DNA of 57,378 nt from Mariprofundus sp. (GCA_021772835.1 JAJFLE010000047.1:1-57378); one strand, 5' to 3'. Shown: positions 49,384-57,239, counted from the first letter of the stretch. The notes: generated by a model from the sequence alone, not told the origin. Numbers and translations are program-made.

Positions 49384-50691
49384 GTGGCAAGGCAAGTTTC
49401 CTTCCTTGAAGAGAGCGTGAGTGAGATAAGTGCGCCGCTTGCACATCGCATGCGGCCGAAAGTTTTACAGGATGTGGCCGGACAATCTGAATTAACCGAC
49501 AAAAATTCCTGGTTTGCCGCCATGATGGGCGAAGGCAGAGCCATTTCGTGTATATTCTGGGGCCCTCCCGGAGTGGGTAAAACCACGCTGGCGACTATGA
49601 TGGCCGATGCGGCCGGTTTACCATTCACCCATCTCTCAGCCGTTTCAGCAGGCAAGGCCGAAGTTCAGGCCGTAGTGAAGCAGGCCAAACAGCAGGGCCA
49701 GACCTGGCTGCTGTTTCTTGATGAGATTCATCGTTTTAACAAAGCCCAGCAGGATGTGCTACTACCCTATGTCGAGGATGGCACACTGGTGCTTGTCGGG
49801 GCAACCACAGAGAATCCCTCCTTTTCACTGAACAATGCACTGCTGTCCCGTTGCCGGATGATTGTGCTTAAGGCGCTTGAAAGCACGGATATCGAGTCCA
49901 TTCTCAAACGTGCATGTCAGCACCTTCAACAACAGTCTTCTGTCTTTGGGGTTGATGCTGATGCGTTGAGCTGGCTGGCAGACAACTGTGACGGCGATGC
50001 GCGTTATGCCTTGAATGCACTGGAATCGATCTTTGAATCGGATGCCAATAAACGCTGGTCTCAGGCTGATGTTGAAAAGCAGAGCTTGCGTCGGGCAGCC
50101 CGTTATGATCGTGATGGCGATGCCCATTATGACCTGATATCGGCGCTGCATAAATGTATCAGAGATTCCGATGCCGATGCCGCGATCTATTGGCTTGCGC
50201 GTATGCTTGAAGCCGGGGAGCAGCCTCTGTATATCTTGCGCCGCCTTATTCGCATGGCTACAGAAGATATCGGTCTTGCCGATCCCAAAGCGCTGAATAT
50301 TGCTCTCGATGCTCATCGCATGTATGAAATTTTGGGATCTCCTGAAGGAGAGCAGGGTATGTTTGAAGCGGCGATCTATCTGGCGCTGGCACCGAAGAGC
50401 AATGCCGCCTATATGGCTGAGAAAGGCGCCAGAAGACTGGCCAGAGAGACGCAGCAGACGGATGTACCTATTCACTTGAAAAATGCACCGACGAAGCTGA
50501 TGAAACAGCTTGGTCATGGCGCGGGTTACCAGTATGCGCATAATGCAGTGGACGCAGTGGTCAATCAGCAGCATCTTCCCGATGGTGTGAATGCAGAACT
50601 GTATCAGCCTGTGGATCGTGGTTTTGAGCGTACGCTCAAAGAGCGTTTGGTTTGGCTAAAGGATAGAACATTAAGGGGTGGAAAGACGTGA
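49384..50691 (+). CDS. rarA: Replication-associated recombination protein A (AAA ATPase)
   Basis: RarA (MgsA) is an AAA+ clamp-loader-like ATPase that acts at stalled forks. The 435-residue protein begins with GTG at 49384. Key parts are RPKVLQDVAGQSEL, Walker A FWGPPGVGKTTLATM, Walker B LLFLDEIHRFNKAQQD, sensor I VLVGATTENPSFSLNNALLS and the C-terminal tetramer domain (HYDLISALHKCIRDSDADAA). All match the family. It overlaps crcB by four bases (GTGA). An upstream promoter was not seen, so it is probably read from the ftsK or lolA unit. Confidence 0.95.
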   Translation: MARQVSFLEESVSEISAPLAHRMRPKVLQDVAGQSELTDKNSWFAAMMGEGRAISCIFWGPPGVGKTTLATMMADAAGLPFTHLSAVSAGKAEVQAVVKQAKQQGQTWLLFLDEIHRFNKAQQDVLLPYVEDGTLVLVGATTENPSFSLNNALLSRCRMIVLKALESTDIESILKRACQHLQQQSSVFGVDADALSWLADNCDGDARYALNALESIFESDANKRWSQADVEKQSLRRAARYDRDGDAHYDLISALHKCIRDSDADAAIYWLARMLEAGEQPLYILRRLIRMATEDIGLADPKALNIALDAHRMYEILGSPEGEQGMFEAAIYLALAPKSNAAYMAEKGARRLARETQQTDVPIHLKNAPTKLMKQLGHGAGYQYAHNAVDAVVNQQHLPDGVNAELYQPVDRGFERTLKERLVWLKDRTLRGGKT

Positions 50692-51065
50692 CGGGGCAAT
50701 TGATTGCAGTGGCTATCGGAGGAGCAAGCGGTGCAGTGATGCGCTGGTTGATGGCATCCGGTATCCAGAAGATGGCCGGTGGCGCATTTCCCTGGGGCAC
50801 CTTTGCCGTGAATGCCGTTGGTAGCTTTTTGCTTGGTTTTCTCTTTGTCTGGTTGATAGAGCGCTCCACTGCCAGTGAATTGGTTCGCCTTGCGGTCACT
50901 GTAGGCTTTCTTGGTGCTTTCACTACCTTTTCCACCTACTCACTGGAATCAATCCGCCTCTTGCAGGAGGGAGCCCTGGCGCTCGCCTTCGGCAATGTGA
51001 TCGGTCAGGTCGTTGTTTGTCTTGCCCTGACCTGGCTGGGTATTCAGTTGGCCCGGACGATCTGA
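50688..51065 (+). CDS. crcB: Fluoride exporter CrcB (Fluc)
   Basis: Fluc proteins are small dimeric fluoride channels. The 125-residue protein has four membrane helices and the family signatures GGASGAVMRWLMASG, WGTFAVNAVGSFLLGF and GFLGAFTTFSTYSLE (the Phe-box and Na-site region). The start is GTG at 50688, overlapping the rarA stop (GTGA). Because it is translationally coupled to rarA, a fluoride riboswitch directly upstream is not expected, and none is seen. Confidence 0.93.
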   Translation: MTGQLIAVAIGGASGAVMRWLMASGIQKMAGGAFPWGTFAVNAVGSFLLGFLFVWLIERSTASELVRLAVTVGFLGAFTTFSTYSLESIRLLQEGALALAFGNVIGQVVVCLALTWLGIQLARTI

Positions 51066-51084
51066 AAAAAGTAAGGATACCTTT

Positions 51085-51120
51085 GGGTCAATTCTTGCGT
51101 TGCAAATCTTGACCCGATTT
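51085..51120 (+). terminator. Two-tier hairpin after crcB
   Basis: Outer arms gggtcaa (51085-51091) and ttgaccc (51109-51115) pair perfectly. An inner stem ttgc / gcaa sits inside them. The stem is followed by gatttcttc, only weakly T-rich. It starts 20 bases after the crcB stop and probably ends the rarA-crcB transcript, though the tail is not ideal. Confidence 0.5.
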
Positions 51121-51137
51121 CTTCAGTAAGGGAATAA

Positions 51138-51384
51138 ATGAGAGAATCTTTTAAACATAAAATTATTGAAGTGTGTAATAAAAAAAATTGAACTTAAAGG
51201 TTTAAACGTAGGTTTATCGTTCTATGCTTTTTTTGCAAACAAAAATGATGATCCAGAGTTATTAATGGAAGTTGCAAAATGGTGGATTTTAACAAATAAG
51301 TTAGATCATTTTGAAAAAGCTATAAAAATAAAAAATATGGTTGAACAACATCAAATACACAAGACTTTGGAGAGAAACAGTTAG
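51138..51384 (+). pseudogene. Small AT-rich gene, frameshifted at an A8 run
   Basis: An ATG at 51138 with an AAGGGA site opens a frame that reads MRESFKHKIIEVCNKKN and stops at 51189-51191. A second frame from about 51166 (IELKGLNVGLSFYAF... ending TLERNS at 51384) continues it. The frames meet in a run of eight A bases (51180-51187). Removing one A would give a single protein of about 81 residues (joining NKKIELKG). The segment is visibly AT-rich compared with its neighbours. The joined product resembles a small conserved protein family (my impression is DUF6500, not verifiable here). Whether it is broken, phase-variable, a programmed frameshift or a sequencing error cannot be told. Confidence 0.6.
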
Positions 51385-51396
51385 GTAAGTAAGAGC

Positions 51397-52611
51397 ATGA
51401 TTGAAATTAAACATCCACAAGAGCTGGCGCGTTTACGCCGCCTGGCCCTGGCTGCACAAGGTTTGCTGCAGACTCAGCCCTTTGGGCGTGCTTTGGCGGG
51501 CGCGCGCAAAGCGATTAATCACATCGGTTATGTACAGATCGACACCATATCGGTGGTGGAGCGCGCCCACCATCATGTTCTTCACGCCAGAGTGCCTGCT
51601 TTCGAACCAGCCATGACAAATCAAATGTTGCTCGATAGAGACATCTTTGAGTATTGGACACACGCGGCAGCTTTTCTACCCATTGCTGATTTTCGTTTCT
51701 CCTTACCCTACAAGCAGGCCATTAAAAGCGGCCAAAGTCATTGGTGTAAAACGCCGGACAGGAAGCTCATGGGCGAACTGTTGGCACGCATACGTTCAGA
51801 TGGCCCGATACGATCCCGGGATCTGGATTCTAACAGTGCAAAACGTGCAGGTTGGTGGGACTGGAAACCAGCCAAAAAAGCACTCGAACAGATGTATATG
51901 GAAGGCGATCTCATGGTCAGTGATCGCGAAGGTTTCCAAAAAACATATGATATAACCGAGCGGGTACTGCCATCCCATGTCGATGCACAAATGCCCGGCA
52001 TGGAAGAATTTGCGGCGCACATTGTCGATCAACAGTTGCGCTGCCATGGGCTTGTTTCACTCAAAGGGCTGACCTACCAGCGCCGAAATCCTGAGCTTCG
52101 CAAAGCTGTAAAAACCTTGCTCAACGAAAGGTTGGAACAGCGTACTTTAGAACAGGTGCGCGTAAGCAGTGGCGAAATATTCATATTGGAAACCGGTGCG
52201 CTCGAACGCCCAATTCCCCGATTGAACAACCGCATGTTGATACTTTCGCCGTTCGACAACTGTGTTATTCAGCGCGAACGGCTCAAATCACTGTTTCAAT
52301 ACGATTATCAAATAGAATGTTATGTACCCGCAGCTAAACGACAGTATGGCTACTTTTGCCTGCCGTTACTTTACCGTGATGGATTTATTGGGCGGATGGA
52401 TTGTAAAGCGCATCGAAAATCCAGCCATTTAGAGATCAAGTTACTACAGTTGGAACACCATACAGTTGATGAAGATTTGGTCATTTCTGCATTTGCTGAC
52501 GCCATAACACGATTCTGTCATTTTCAAAAATGTGCCACAGTGTCTTTGACTAAAGCCCAGCCCAAACATCTAAGCCAACGTTTGCACCGTGCGTTAAAGC
52601 TTCTTGGCTGA
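51397..52611 (+). CDS. YcaQ-family winged-helix DNA glycosylase (HTH_42)
   Basis: The family removes bulky alkylated bases and unhooks interstrand DNA crosslinks. The 404-residue protein has the N-terminal catalytic part with YVQIDTISVVERAHH, which contains a Q-hydrophobic-D motif as in E. coli YcaQ rather than the QxQ of AlkZ. The basic beta-wing helices follow, and the C-terminal section includes NRMLILSPFDNCVIQRERL. The start is ATG 51397, 12 bases beyond the stop of the frameshifted small gene. The two may be a small transcription unit. The 362 bases downstream hold no clear gene. Confidence 0.85.
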   Translation: MIEIKHPQELARLRRLALAAQGLLQTQPFGRALAGARKAINHIGYVQIDTISVVERAHHHVLHARVPAFEPAMTNQMLLDRDIFEYWTHAAAFLPIADFRFSLPYKQAIKSGQSHWCKTPDRKLMGELLARIRSDGPIRSRDLDSNSAKRAGWWDWKPAKKALEQMYMEGDLMVSDREGFQKTYDITERVLPSHVDAQMPGMEEFAAHIVDQQLRCHGLVSLKGLTYQRRNPELRKAVKTLLNERLEQRTLEQVRVSSGEIFILETGALERPIPRLNNRMLILSPFDNCVIQRERLKSLFQYDYQIECYVPAAKRQYGYFCLPLLYRDGFIGRMDCKAHRKSSHLEIKLLQLEHHTVDEDLVISAFADAITRFCHFQKCATVSLTKAQPKHLSQRLHRALKLLG

Positions 52612-52628
52612 GACTATTGCTTTATTTC

Positions 52629-52808
52629 TCAGCTAATGGCGCATTTACCGGTTGATTCGTCGCCGTTGTCGGTATCGACACGGTTGGATTCGTTGTGATT
52701 CAATGACAGGCGTGACTGATTCAGCTTAACCAGACAATTGCTTGTATGCTGATAACCTGGGGGATGGGCGAGGCCCGATCTTGTTTCCTGGACTTCGACT
52801 GTAAATAC
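52629..52808 (-). pseudogene. Open frame fragment ending KCAIS, possible gene remnant
   Basis: On the minus strand a 59-codon frame, with no start codon and a preceding TAA, reads through to TGA at 52629. The translation includes HPPGYQHTSNCLVKLNQ and ESNRVDTDNGDESTGKCAIS; its composition and codon use resemble real protein rather than noise, including a Cys pair. I do not recognise the family. It may be the 3' end of a decayed gene. It is also possible that this is a chance frame. Confidence 0.3.
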
Positions 52809-52917
52809 TTAATCAAAAATATTCTCCAACTGCAGTGGCTGTTATCAATGATGTCTCACATGTTCTACTGCCATGTTTGAGCGATGCGTTGTTTGTGGCA
52901 CTGTGAAAATTAGCGGC

Positions 52918-52950
52918 TTGACATATAATTATATTATAATACATTCACGC
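52918..52950 (+). promoter_or_regulatory. Candidate promoter of the SQR-like gene
   Basis: A perfect -35 box ttgaca (52918-52923) is followed by an AT-rich tract containing tataat-like hexamers. A -10 box at the usual 16-base spacing would be tacatt, and a tataat lies closer, at 11 bases. The local AT content and the lack of any other candidate make this the likely promoter, about 50 bases from the strong AGGAGGAG ribosome-binding site. Confidence 0.45.
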
Positions 52951-53000
52951 CATAATTTAATGATGAACTATGTATGAGTCAGGGGTCAAAAGGAGGAGAC

Positions 53001-54458
53001 ATGTCTCGAATTGTAATTTTAGGTGCAGGCATTTCAGGCCATACTGCCGCGAGATATCTTGATAAATGGTTAGGCAAAAAACATGAGATCATCGTTGTTT
53101 CTCCTAATGCCAAATGGAACTGGATTCCATCCAATATCTGGGTAGGTGTTGGTCAGATGACTGAAGAAGAGGTTACTTTTGACCTTGCTGAAGTTTATAA
53201 AAAAAGCAACGTGAAGTTTTTTCAGGCGAAAGGGCTGTCCATCAATCCGGAAGGTAGTGCCGACAGTGATAAGCCCTTTATCAGTATCGAGTACACGTTG
53301 CCGGCGAAAGCCGGTGAGCAGGAACAGATTGAGTATGATTACCTGATCAATGCAACAGGTCCAAAATTGAATTTTGCAGCGACAGAAGGTTTAGGGCCGG
53401 ATCATGGTTTTACCGTTTCGGTTTGTACCGCAGGCCACGCACTGGAAGCCAATGAGAAGTTGCAGGCAGTTGTCGAGCGCATGCGCACCGGAGAACACTG
53501 TACCCTGGTTGTGGGCACAGGCCATGGCATGTGTACCTGTCAGGGTGCTGCTTTTGAATATATCTATAACGTCGATCACATTCTGCGCGAAGCAGGCGTG
53601 CGCGATATGGCTCGCATCGTCTGGATCAGTAATGAGTATGAGCTGGGTGATTTTGGTATGGGAGGCGTGCATATCAAACGTGGTGGTTATGTCACCAACG
53701 GCAAAACTTTCGCTGAGTCTCTGATGGTTGAACGTGATATTGAGTGGATTACCCGTGCTCACGTGAAGAAAGTTGAGGCTGGCCTGATTCACTATGAAAC
53801 ACTGGATGGGGAATTCCACGAACAGGAATTCGATTTTTCCATGTTGATTCCACCATTTGCCGGTGTTGGCCTGAAGGCTTACGACAAGGCCGGTGAAGAC
53901 ATTACCAGTGATGTTTTTGCGCCCAACGGTTTCATGAAGGTGGATGCTGATTATACGCCTCGAGCTTTTGCGGAATGGAGTGCCAGGGATTGGCCGAGGA
54001 ACTACCAGACTCCGAAGTATAAAAACGTTTTTGCAGTCGGCATTGCTTTTGCACCACCACACCCGATCAGTAAACCGATGCAGAGTGCCAATGGCACAGC
54101 AATCAATCCGACACCACCACGAACGGGCATGCCATCAGCTACCATGGCAAAGGCTGTGGCCATGAGTATCCGTGACATGGTCAATGGTGCAGAGAATCCA
54201 ACGCATACGGCATCCATGGCCGAAATGGGTGCGGCATGTGTCGCATCTACAGGATCGCATGTATTTAAGGGTACAGCTGCAACGATGACAGTGTTCCCGG
54301 TTGTACCGGATTTTGAGAGGTATCCTGAACATGGACGTGACCTTGAGTTGACGACTGGTGAAATCGGTTTGGCAGGCCACTGGATGAAGTATATTCTGCA
54401 TCATACATTCATCTATCAGGCGAAAATGAAACCGGGCTGGTCAGTGCTTCCGGATTAA
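53001..54458 (+). CDS. FAD-dependent sulfide:quinone oxidoreductase-like protein
   Basis: SQR oxidises sulfide and passes electrons to the quinone pool at the membrane. The start at 53001 (MSRIVILGAGISGHTAARYLD) has AAGGAGGAG upstream; an earlier frame to 52974 is rejected. The 485-residue protein has the N-terminal FAD motif VILGAGISGHTAA, an ATG-type motif (YLINATGPKL) and KNVFAVGIAF near the C-terminal third. Cysteines occur at 142 (SVCTAG), 178/180 (GMCTCQG) and 413 (AACVAS); the family uses three redox cysteines, so candidates exist, but the CxC arrangement differs from standard type I and I do not assign a type. A flavocytochrome c-like or other quinone-linked role is possible. A small gene follows after 44 bases. 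Confidence 0.75.
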   Translation: MSRIVILGAGISGHTAARYLDKWLGKKHEIIVVSPNAKWNWIPSNIWVGVGQMTEEEVTFDLAEVYKKSNVKFFQAKGLSINPEGSADSDKPFISIEYTLPAKAGEQEQIEYDYLINATGPKLNFAATEGLGPDHGFTVSVCTAGHALEANEKLQAVVERMRTGEHCTLVVGTGHGMCTCQGAAFEYIYNVDHILREAGVRDMARIVWISNEYELGDFGMGGVHIKRGGYVTNGKTFAESLMVERDIEWITRAHVKKVEAGLIHYETLDGEFHEQEFDFSMLIPPFAGVGLKAYDKAGEDITSDVFAPNGFMKVDADYTPRAFAEWSARDWPRNYQTPKYKNVFAVGIAFAPPHPISKPMQSANGTAINPTPPRTGMPSATMAKAVAMSIRDMVNGAENPTHTASMAEMGAACVASTGSHVFKGTAATMTVFPVVPDFERYPEHGRDLELTTGEIGLAGHWMKYILHHTFIYQAKMKPGWSVLPD

Positions 54459-54502
54459 TCATAGTGAACATCAATAGCGATATTCTTTTTAGGAGCAACG
54501 AC

Positions 54503-54667
54503 ATGGCAGTTAAAATTACCAACAAGGAACCTTACCAGCAGGCTTATTATCCACCGGCCCCCACCGGTTGGACCCGTTATATGCGTACATCCCTGATCTG
54601 GCAGGGTATCCGCTTTATCGTCATCAACCTGAAAATGCTAAAATTGATGTCGAAATCGCACCATTAA
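54503..54667 (+). CDS. Small hypothetical protein paired with the SQR-like gene
   Basis: This 54-residue basic protein starts MAVKITNKEPYQQAYYPPAP at 54503, with TAGGAG upstream, and ends MLKLMSKSHH. A Pro/Tyr-rich N-terminus is followed by a short hydrophobic stretch (SLIWQGIRFIVINLKML) that could lie at the membrane surface. A clean intrinsic terminator ends the unit 36 bases later, so the two genes form an operon. It may be a small subunit or quinone-site anchor of the SQR-like enzyme. I recognise no family. Confidence 0.65.
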   Translation: MAVKITNKEPYQQAYYPPAPTGWTRYMRTSLIWQGIRFIVINLKMLKLMSKSHH

Positions 54668-54702
54668 TTTTCAGGTACGCAAATACCTGCCGATAAATCG
54701 AA

Positions 54703-54730
54703 GCCCTCTGCGAAAGCAGGGGGCTTTTTT
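54703..54730 (+). terminator. Intrinsic terminator of the SQR-like operon
   Basis: A nine-base-pair stem gccctctgc / gcagggggc (one G-U pair) with a gaaa tetraloop is followed directly by six T residues. This is the clearest Rho-independent terminator in the window. Confidence 0.92.
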
Positions 54731-55411
54731 AGGTTTATCGCGGAAGTCCGGGAAGCATCCTGATGGAAAGCGCTTGTAATCATTGCAGGTAGTTATTAAG
54801 TATATGAATACACTTGTCCTTTCTTGCTGCCCAAAAAAGAACGAAAGAAAGTACACCCCGAAACCAGCCTGCTCTTCGGGTTCCCGGTCCTGTATGATCA
54901 AAATCGGCTGCTGCCCTGCAGCTTTCCCCGATTTTGATCATTCGTCCCGGCATCTTGCTAGCGGAGGATCAATAACTAGGACTTAATGAGCAGTTGTAGT
55001 GAATGGCTCGTATGAGGAGCAACCGGTACTGTCCCACCGCGCGATAGATTCATAATTGAATGTTATGATTCGGCACATCCATGCCTCACCCTGCGGGCGG
55101 CTATACAGCCGTTCAACTCTACTATCTTGTAGATTTGTGACCGCCCCGCACTGTTTTCCTTTGTAAATATGGACAATTAACAAGTATTTTTTCTTTATCA
55201 TTATAACCAGTAGCGGAACAGTTAAATAAACACTTTAGTATTTAAGGTTGTTTACTTTCGTTAACTAGGAAAATTGATTTGAGATCTTAGCGTAGCGAAA
55301 GATTTTGAAGTCAATATTCTAGGTTCCCAATACCACAGGGTCAGGCTACCTCCTGTCTTTTTTTGCACTTTCAAAAAAATATGCCCTTAATGTTTTTTAT
55401 GGAGAAATAGA
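54731..55411. other. 681-base mosaic non-coding region
   Basis: I find no supportable gene. The region carries a 14-bp perfect inverted repeat (54894-54941), a short stem ccgaa / ttcgg (about 54858-54880) and, further right, AT-rich sequence with a weak hairpin plus T7 (acagg...cctgt, about 55337-55366). The left part contains sequence like ctttcttgctgcccaaaaaa, similar to intergenic repeat debris I have seen in other genomes, but this is only an impression. It marks the start of an AT-rich accessory segment. Confidence 0.6.
54894..54941. repeat. 14-bp perfect inverted repeat with 20-base loop
   Basis: The arms atgatcaaaatcgg (54894-54907) and ccgattttgatcat (54928-54941) are exact reverse complements. 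The 20-base loop includes a ctgcag palindrome. There is no T tract on either side, so it is not a standard terminator. It could be the end of a short mobile element, a large operator, or a folded RNA. Confidence 0.6.
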
Positions 55412-55498
55412 ATGAACGACAAACTGTCTAAGAAAATCCAAATGTCGGTTATGTTTGGCTTAATCATTATCACACTAATCGTAATAGATTCACTGTAA
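55412..55498 (+). CDS. Small membrane peptide (28 residues)
   Basis: A short frame with ATG at 55412, preceded by GGAG (ggagaaatagaatg), encodes a peptide with a charged N-terminus (MNDKLSKKIQ) and one hydrophobic helix (SVMFGLIIITLIVI), ending DSL. The layout is that of a single-pass small membrane protein. It lies 54 bases upstream of the pentapeptide-repeat gene. It was found by reading the region directly and has no recognised family. Its small size means chance cannot be fully excluded. Confidence 0.5.
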   Translation: MNDKLSKKIQMSVMFGLIIITLIVIDSL

Positions 55499-55552
55499 AT
55501 CACCTGTTTCATTAAACATCTAAATTCTACTCAATTTGAAGAGGAATAAATT

Positions 55553-56077
55553 TTGAAACATTTTTTATTTATGATTGTCTCGGTAATTGTTTTTTCGACG
55601 AATTCTTTTGCATTTGACTCTCAACATTTATCAAAAGCAATGGCAACAAAGATTTGTGAAAATTGCGATCTATCTGGGGCTGACTTATCTAACTTAGATT
55701 TGTCAGGTGCCCAATTTAACGAATCCGATTTATCAGGCACAAAGCTTAATAACACTAATCTATCTTCGGCCAGTTTGTTCTATGCAAATTTAAACGGCGC
55801 TGAATTAGAAAATGCTAACATTTCTGGAGCACACCTTCTTGGAGCATCTATGAGAAATGCATTGATGAAGGGTGCCGAGTTATCGGCGACTTATTTATTA
55901 AAAACAGACATGAGAGGTTCTGATTTATCATCAGCCAATTTATCCGGAACATTTCTAAATGAAGATTGCCTATCGGGGGCTAAATTATCAGATACAATTT
56001 TTATCGGCTCACACATAAAAGATTACCCTATTTGTAATCAACAGAAGATGACTTTTGCTGAAGTAACCTCACTCTGA
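55553..56077 (+). CDS. Exported pentapeptide-repeat protein
   Basis: This 174-residue protein has a signal peptide (residues 1-20, ending NSFA) and then tandem pentapeptide repeats of the A(D/N)LxX type (for example CDLSGADLSNLDLSGAQF, and SGADLSN) covering about residues 34-160. These fold as a right-handed quadrilateral beta-helix. The start is TTG at 55553 with GAGGAA upstream. An exported copy is less common than cytoplasmic ones of the MfpA type, so a role in gyrase protection is unlikely. Codon use is AT-rich, and the gene lies in an AT-rich cluster. Function not known. Confidence 0.82.
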   Translation: MKHFLFMIVSVIVFSTNSFAFDSQHLSKAMATKICENCDLSGADLSNLDLSGAQFNESDLSGTKLNNTNLSSASLFYANLNGAELENANISGAHLLGASMRNALMKGAELSATYLLKTDMRGSDLSSANLSGTFLNEDCLSGAKLSDTIFIGSHIKDYPICNQQKMTFAEVTSL

Positions 56078-56091
56078 GCCCTTGATAGGGC
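56078..56091 (+). terminator. Small hairpin after the pentapeptide gene
   Basis: A perfect 5-bp stem gccct / agggc with loop tgat begins one base after the stop codon of the pentapeptide-repeat gene. It is followed by gtccgtccgctattcttttta, which has T residues only 13 bases on. It could be a weak terminator or simply an mRNA end. Confidence 0.3.
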
Positions 56092-56190
56092 GTCCGTCCG
56101 CTATTCTTTTTACTGTCAAAACATAAGTTATTGCACTAACGAGTTTAATTAGTGAGTAACTACTATTACTAATATGAGAGAGATTAATTT

Positions 56191-56967
56191 ATGAAGTTAC
56201 CTATGGTTGTTCTAGTAATTATGTCGGTGCTAATGGCATGTAAGACTACAGTAGTTGGGTTGCAGCAAGACCCTTCTTTTTCTTATATAGAGACTATACA
56301 GAACCAGTTTGTAGTTGCTGGAGTCACTTCATCTGTAGAGAAGCTAGATGATATCACACGCGTTCGTTTTGGAGACCAGCTTGCCCGGCAGTTTCATGAA
56401 GAAAGGCCTGAAATAAACATAATTCGGTCTGGTTTATTAGCCAAAGAAGTTGGTAGCGCTTCTCTGATGTCTTTGCTTGATAGTTACCGAATGACAGGTG
56501 CGATCAACAGCCAGGATGTTGATAGTATTCGCCATAGCGTTCCATTGGCGCGTTTCCTTATTTTGTCTCGGATTGAGAAAAACCACATTAGCCAGAAAAA
56601 CAAGCAGAGTGAAACTGATGTAGCAGACTCTGAAGAAGACAGGCAAAAGGGTGAATATGAACAAGTGCGCGTGGATATATCATTGGAGACAACGCGCGAG
56701 ATGGGAGCGACGCTGATCATTTATGATCTACAACAGAATTTGCAGGTCTGGACAGGTTACGTGAGCCACGCAGAAACCAACAGCAACGAATCATCGCGCA
56801 CATTCAGTAAAGATAAGCGTTGGCGAGAGGAGTTGGTGGATGTGTTTGTAGATAATTTGATAGGCTTAGACCATAGCGGTTATCCTGAACCACCTACGCA
56901 AACTGAAGTGCTGGATAATATTTTCAAAGGTTATGCTGAAAACATGCCAGAGTCCACGAAAAGATAG
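56191..56967 (+). CDS. Putative lipoprotein of unknown function
   Basis: The 258-residue protein starts MKLPMVVLVIMSVLMACK, a lipoprotein signal with lipobox LMAC and the acylated Cys at residue 17. A mixed alpha/beta mature part follows. There is a highly charged, Glu/Asp/Lys/Gln-rich stretch (about 130-165, around QKNKQSETDVADSEEDRQKG) that is probably an exposed loop or linker. No family is recognised. Lys is at the +2 position after the Cys, so outer-membrane sorting is likely by the Asp-avoidance rule. It sits between the pentapeptide-repeat gene and the IS-cut gene, in the AT-rich cluster. Confidence 0.72.
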   Translation: MKLPMVVLVIMSVLMACKTTVVGLQQDPSFSYIETIQNQFVVAGVTSSVEKLDDITRVRFGDQLARQFHEERPEINIIRSGLLAKEVGSASLMSLLDSYRMTGAINSQDVDSIRHSVPLARFLILSRIEKNHISQKNKQSETDVADSEEDRQKGEYEQVRVDISLETTREMGATLIIYDLQQNLQVWTGYVSHAETNSNESSRTFSKDKRWREELVDVFVDNLIGLDHSGYPEPPTQTEVLDNIFKGYAENMPESTKR

Positions 56968-57114
56968 TTTTTCAAAATAGTGAAGTCCGCAACTGGCAGG
57001 AAACAGTCATTTATTATTTTGCTAATTCGAAGCATAGAATGTGAGAAAGGGTTTTTGGAAGATAACAACGTCTACTGAAATGCGGGTAGTCCAAAGGGGA
57101 GAGGGAGGAGAAAG

Positions 57115-57239
57115 TTGCATCACGACGAATCAGAGAACCAGGAAAATAAAGAGGCGCTCAAGCGCTTCAAGGATAGGCATAAAGCCTTGAAGGAACATCT
57201 GGGCGAGTTCGATAAGCTGGAATCTCAGCATTTTCATAG
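57115..57239 (+). pseudogene. Small gene interrupted by an IS256-family element
   Basis: A TTG start at 57115 with a very strong GGGAGGAG site opens a frame reading HHDESENQENKEALKRFKDR and on to LESQHFH, rich in charged residues. At about 57240 the frame enters the terminal repeat of the IS256-family element, and the following residues (GCKKFCVNGF... ending at 57321) are IS-derived. The host gene is therefore truncated after about 41 residues. Its full-length form and function cannot be seen; the remaining N-terminus looks helical and hydrophilic. Confidence 0.6.

Larger units (their letters stand above)
52612..53000. other. 389-base gap before the SQR-like gene
   Basis: No complete gene is seen. 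The stretch holds the minus-strand open fragment (52629-52808) and, at its right end, an AT-rich promoter region for the SQR-like gene. The boundary suggests a site where genes were lost or gained. Confidence 0.6.

Noticed and set aside
50640..50700. Fluoride riboswitch upstream of crcB
   Set aside because: crcB starts inside the end of rarA (GTGA overlap), leaving no leader to hold one.
52974..53000. Upstream start for the SQR-like gene (MSQGSKGGD)
   Set aside because: The strong AAGGAGGAG lies inside this extension and points to the ATG at 53001.
54671..54901. 76-residue minus-strand open frame (MIIQDREPEEQAGFG)
   Set aside because: It runs through the SQR operon terminator and a repeat-rich region; composition and position suggest it is not a gene.
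54983..55201. 72-residue minus-strand open frame ending CSSYEPFTTTAH
   Set aside because: No ribosome-binding site, no recognisable family, in non-coding mosaic sequence. A group II intron tail was considered, but no domain V fold was found.
56078..56190. Integron attC-like site after the pentapeptide gene
   Set aside because: The small stems (gccct/agggc, cactaa/ttagtg) lack the paired core sites of attC, and no integrase is in the window.
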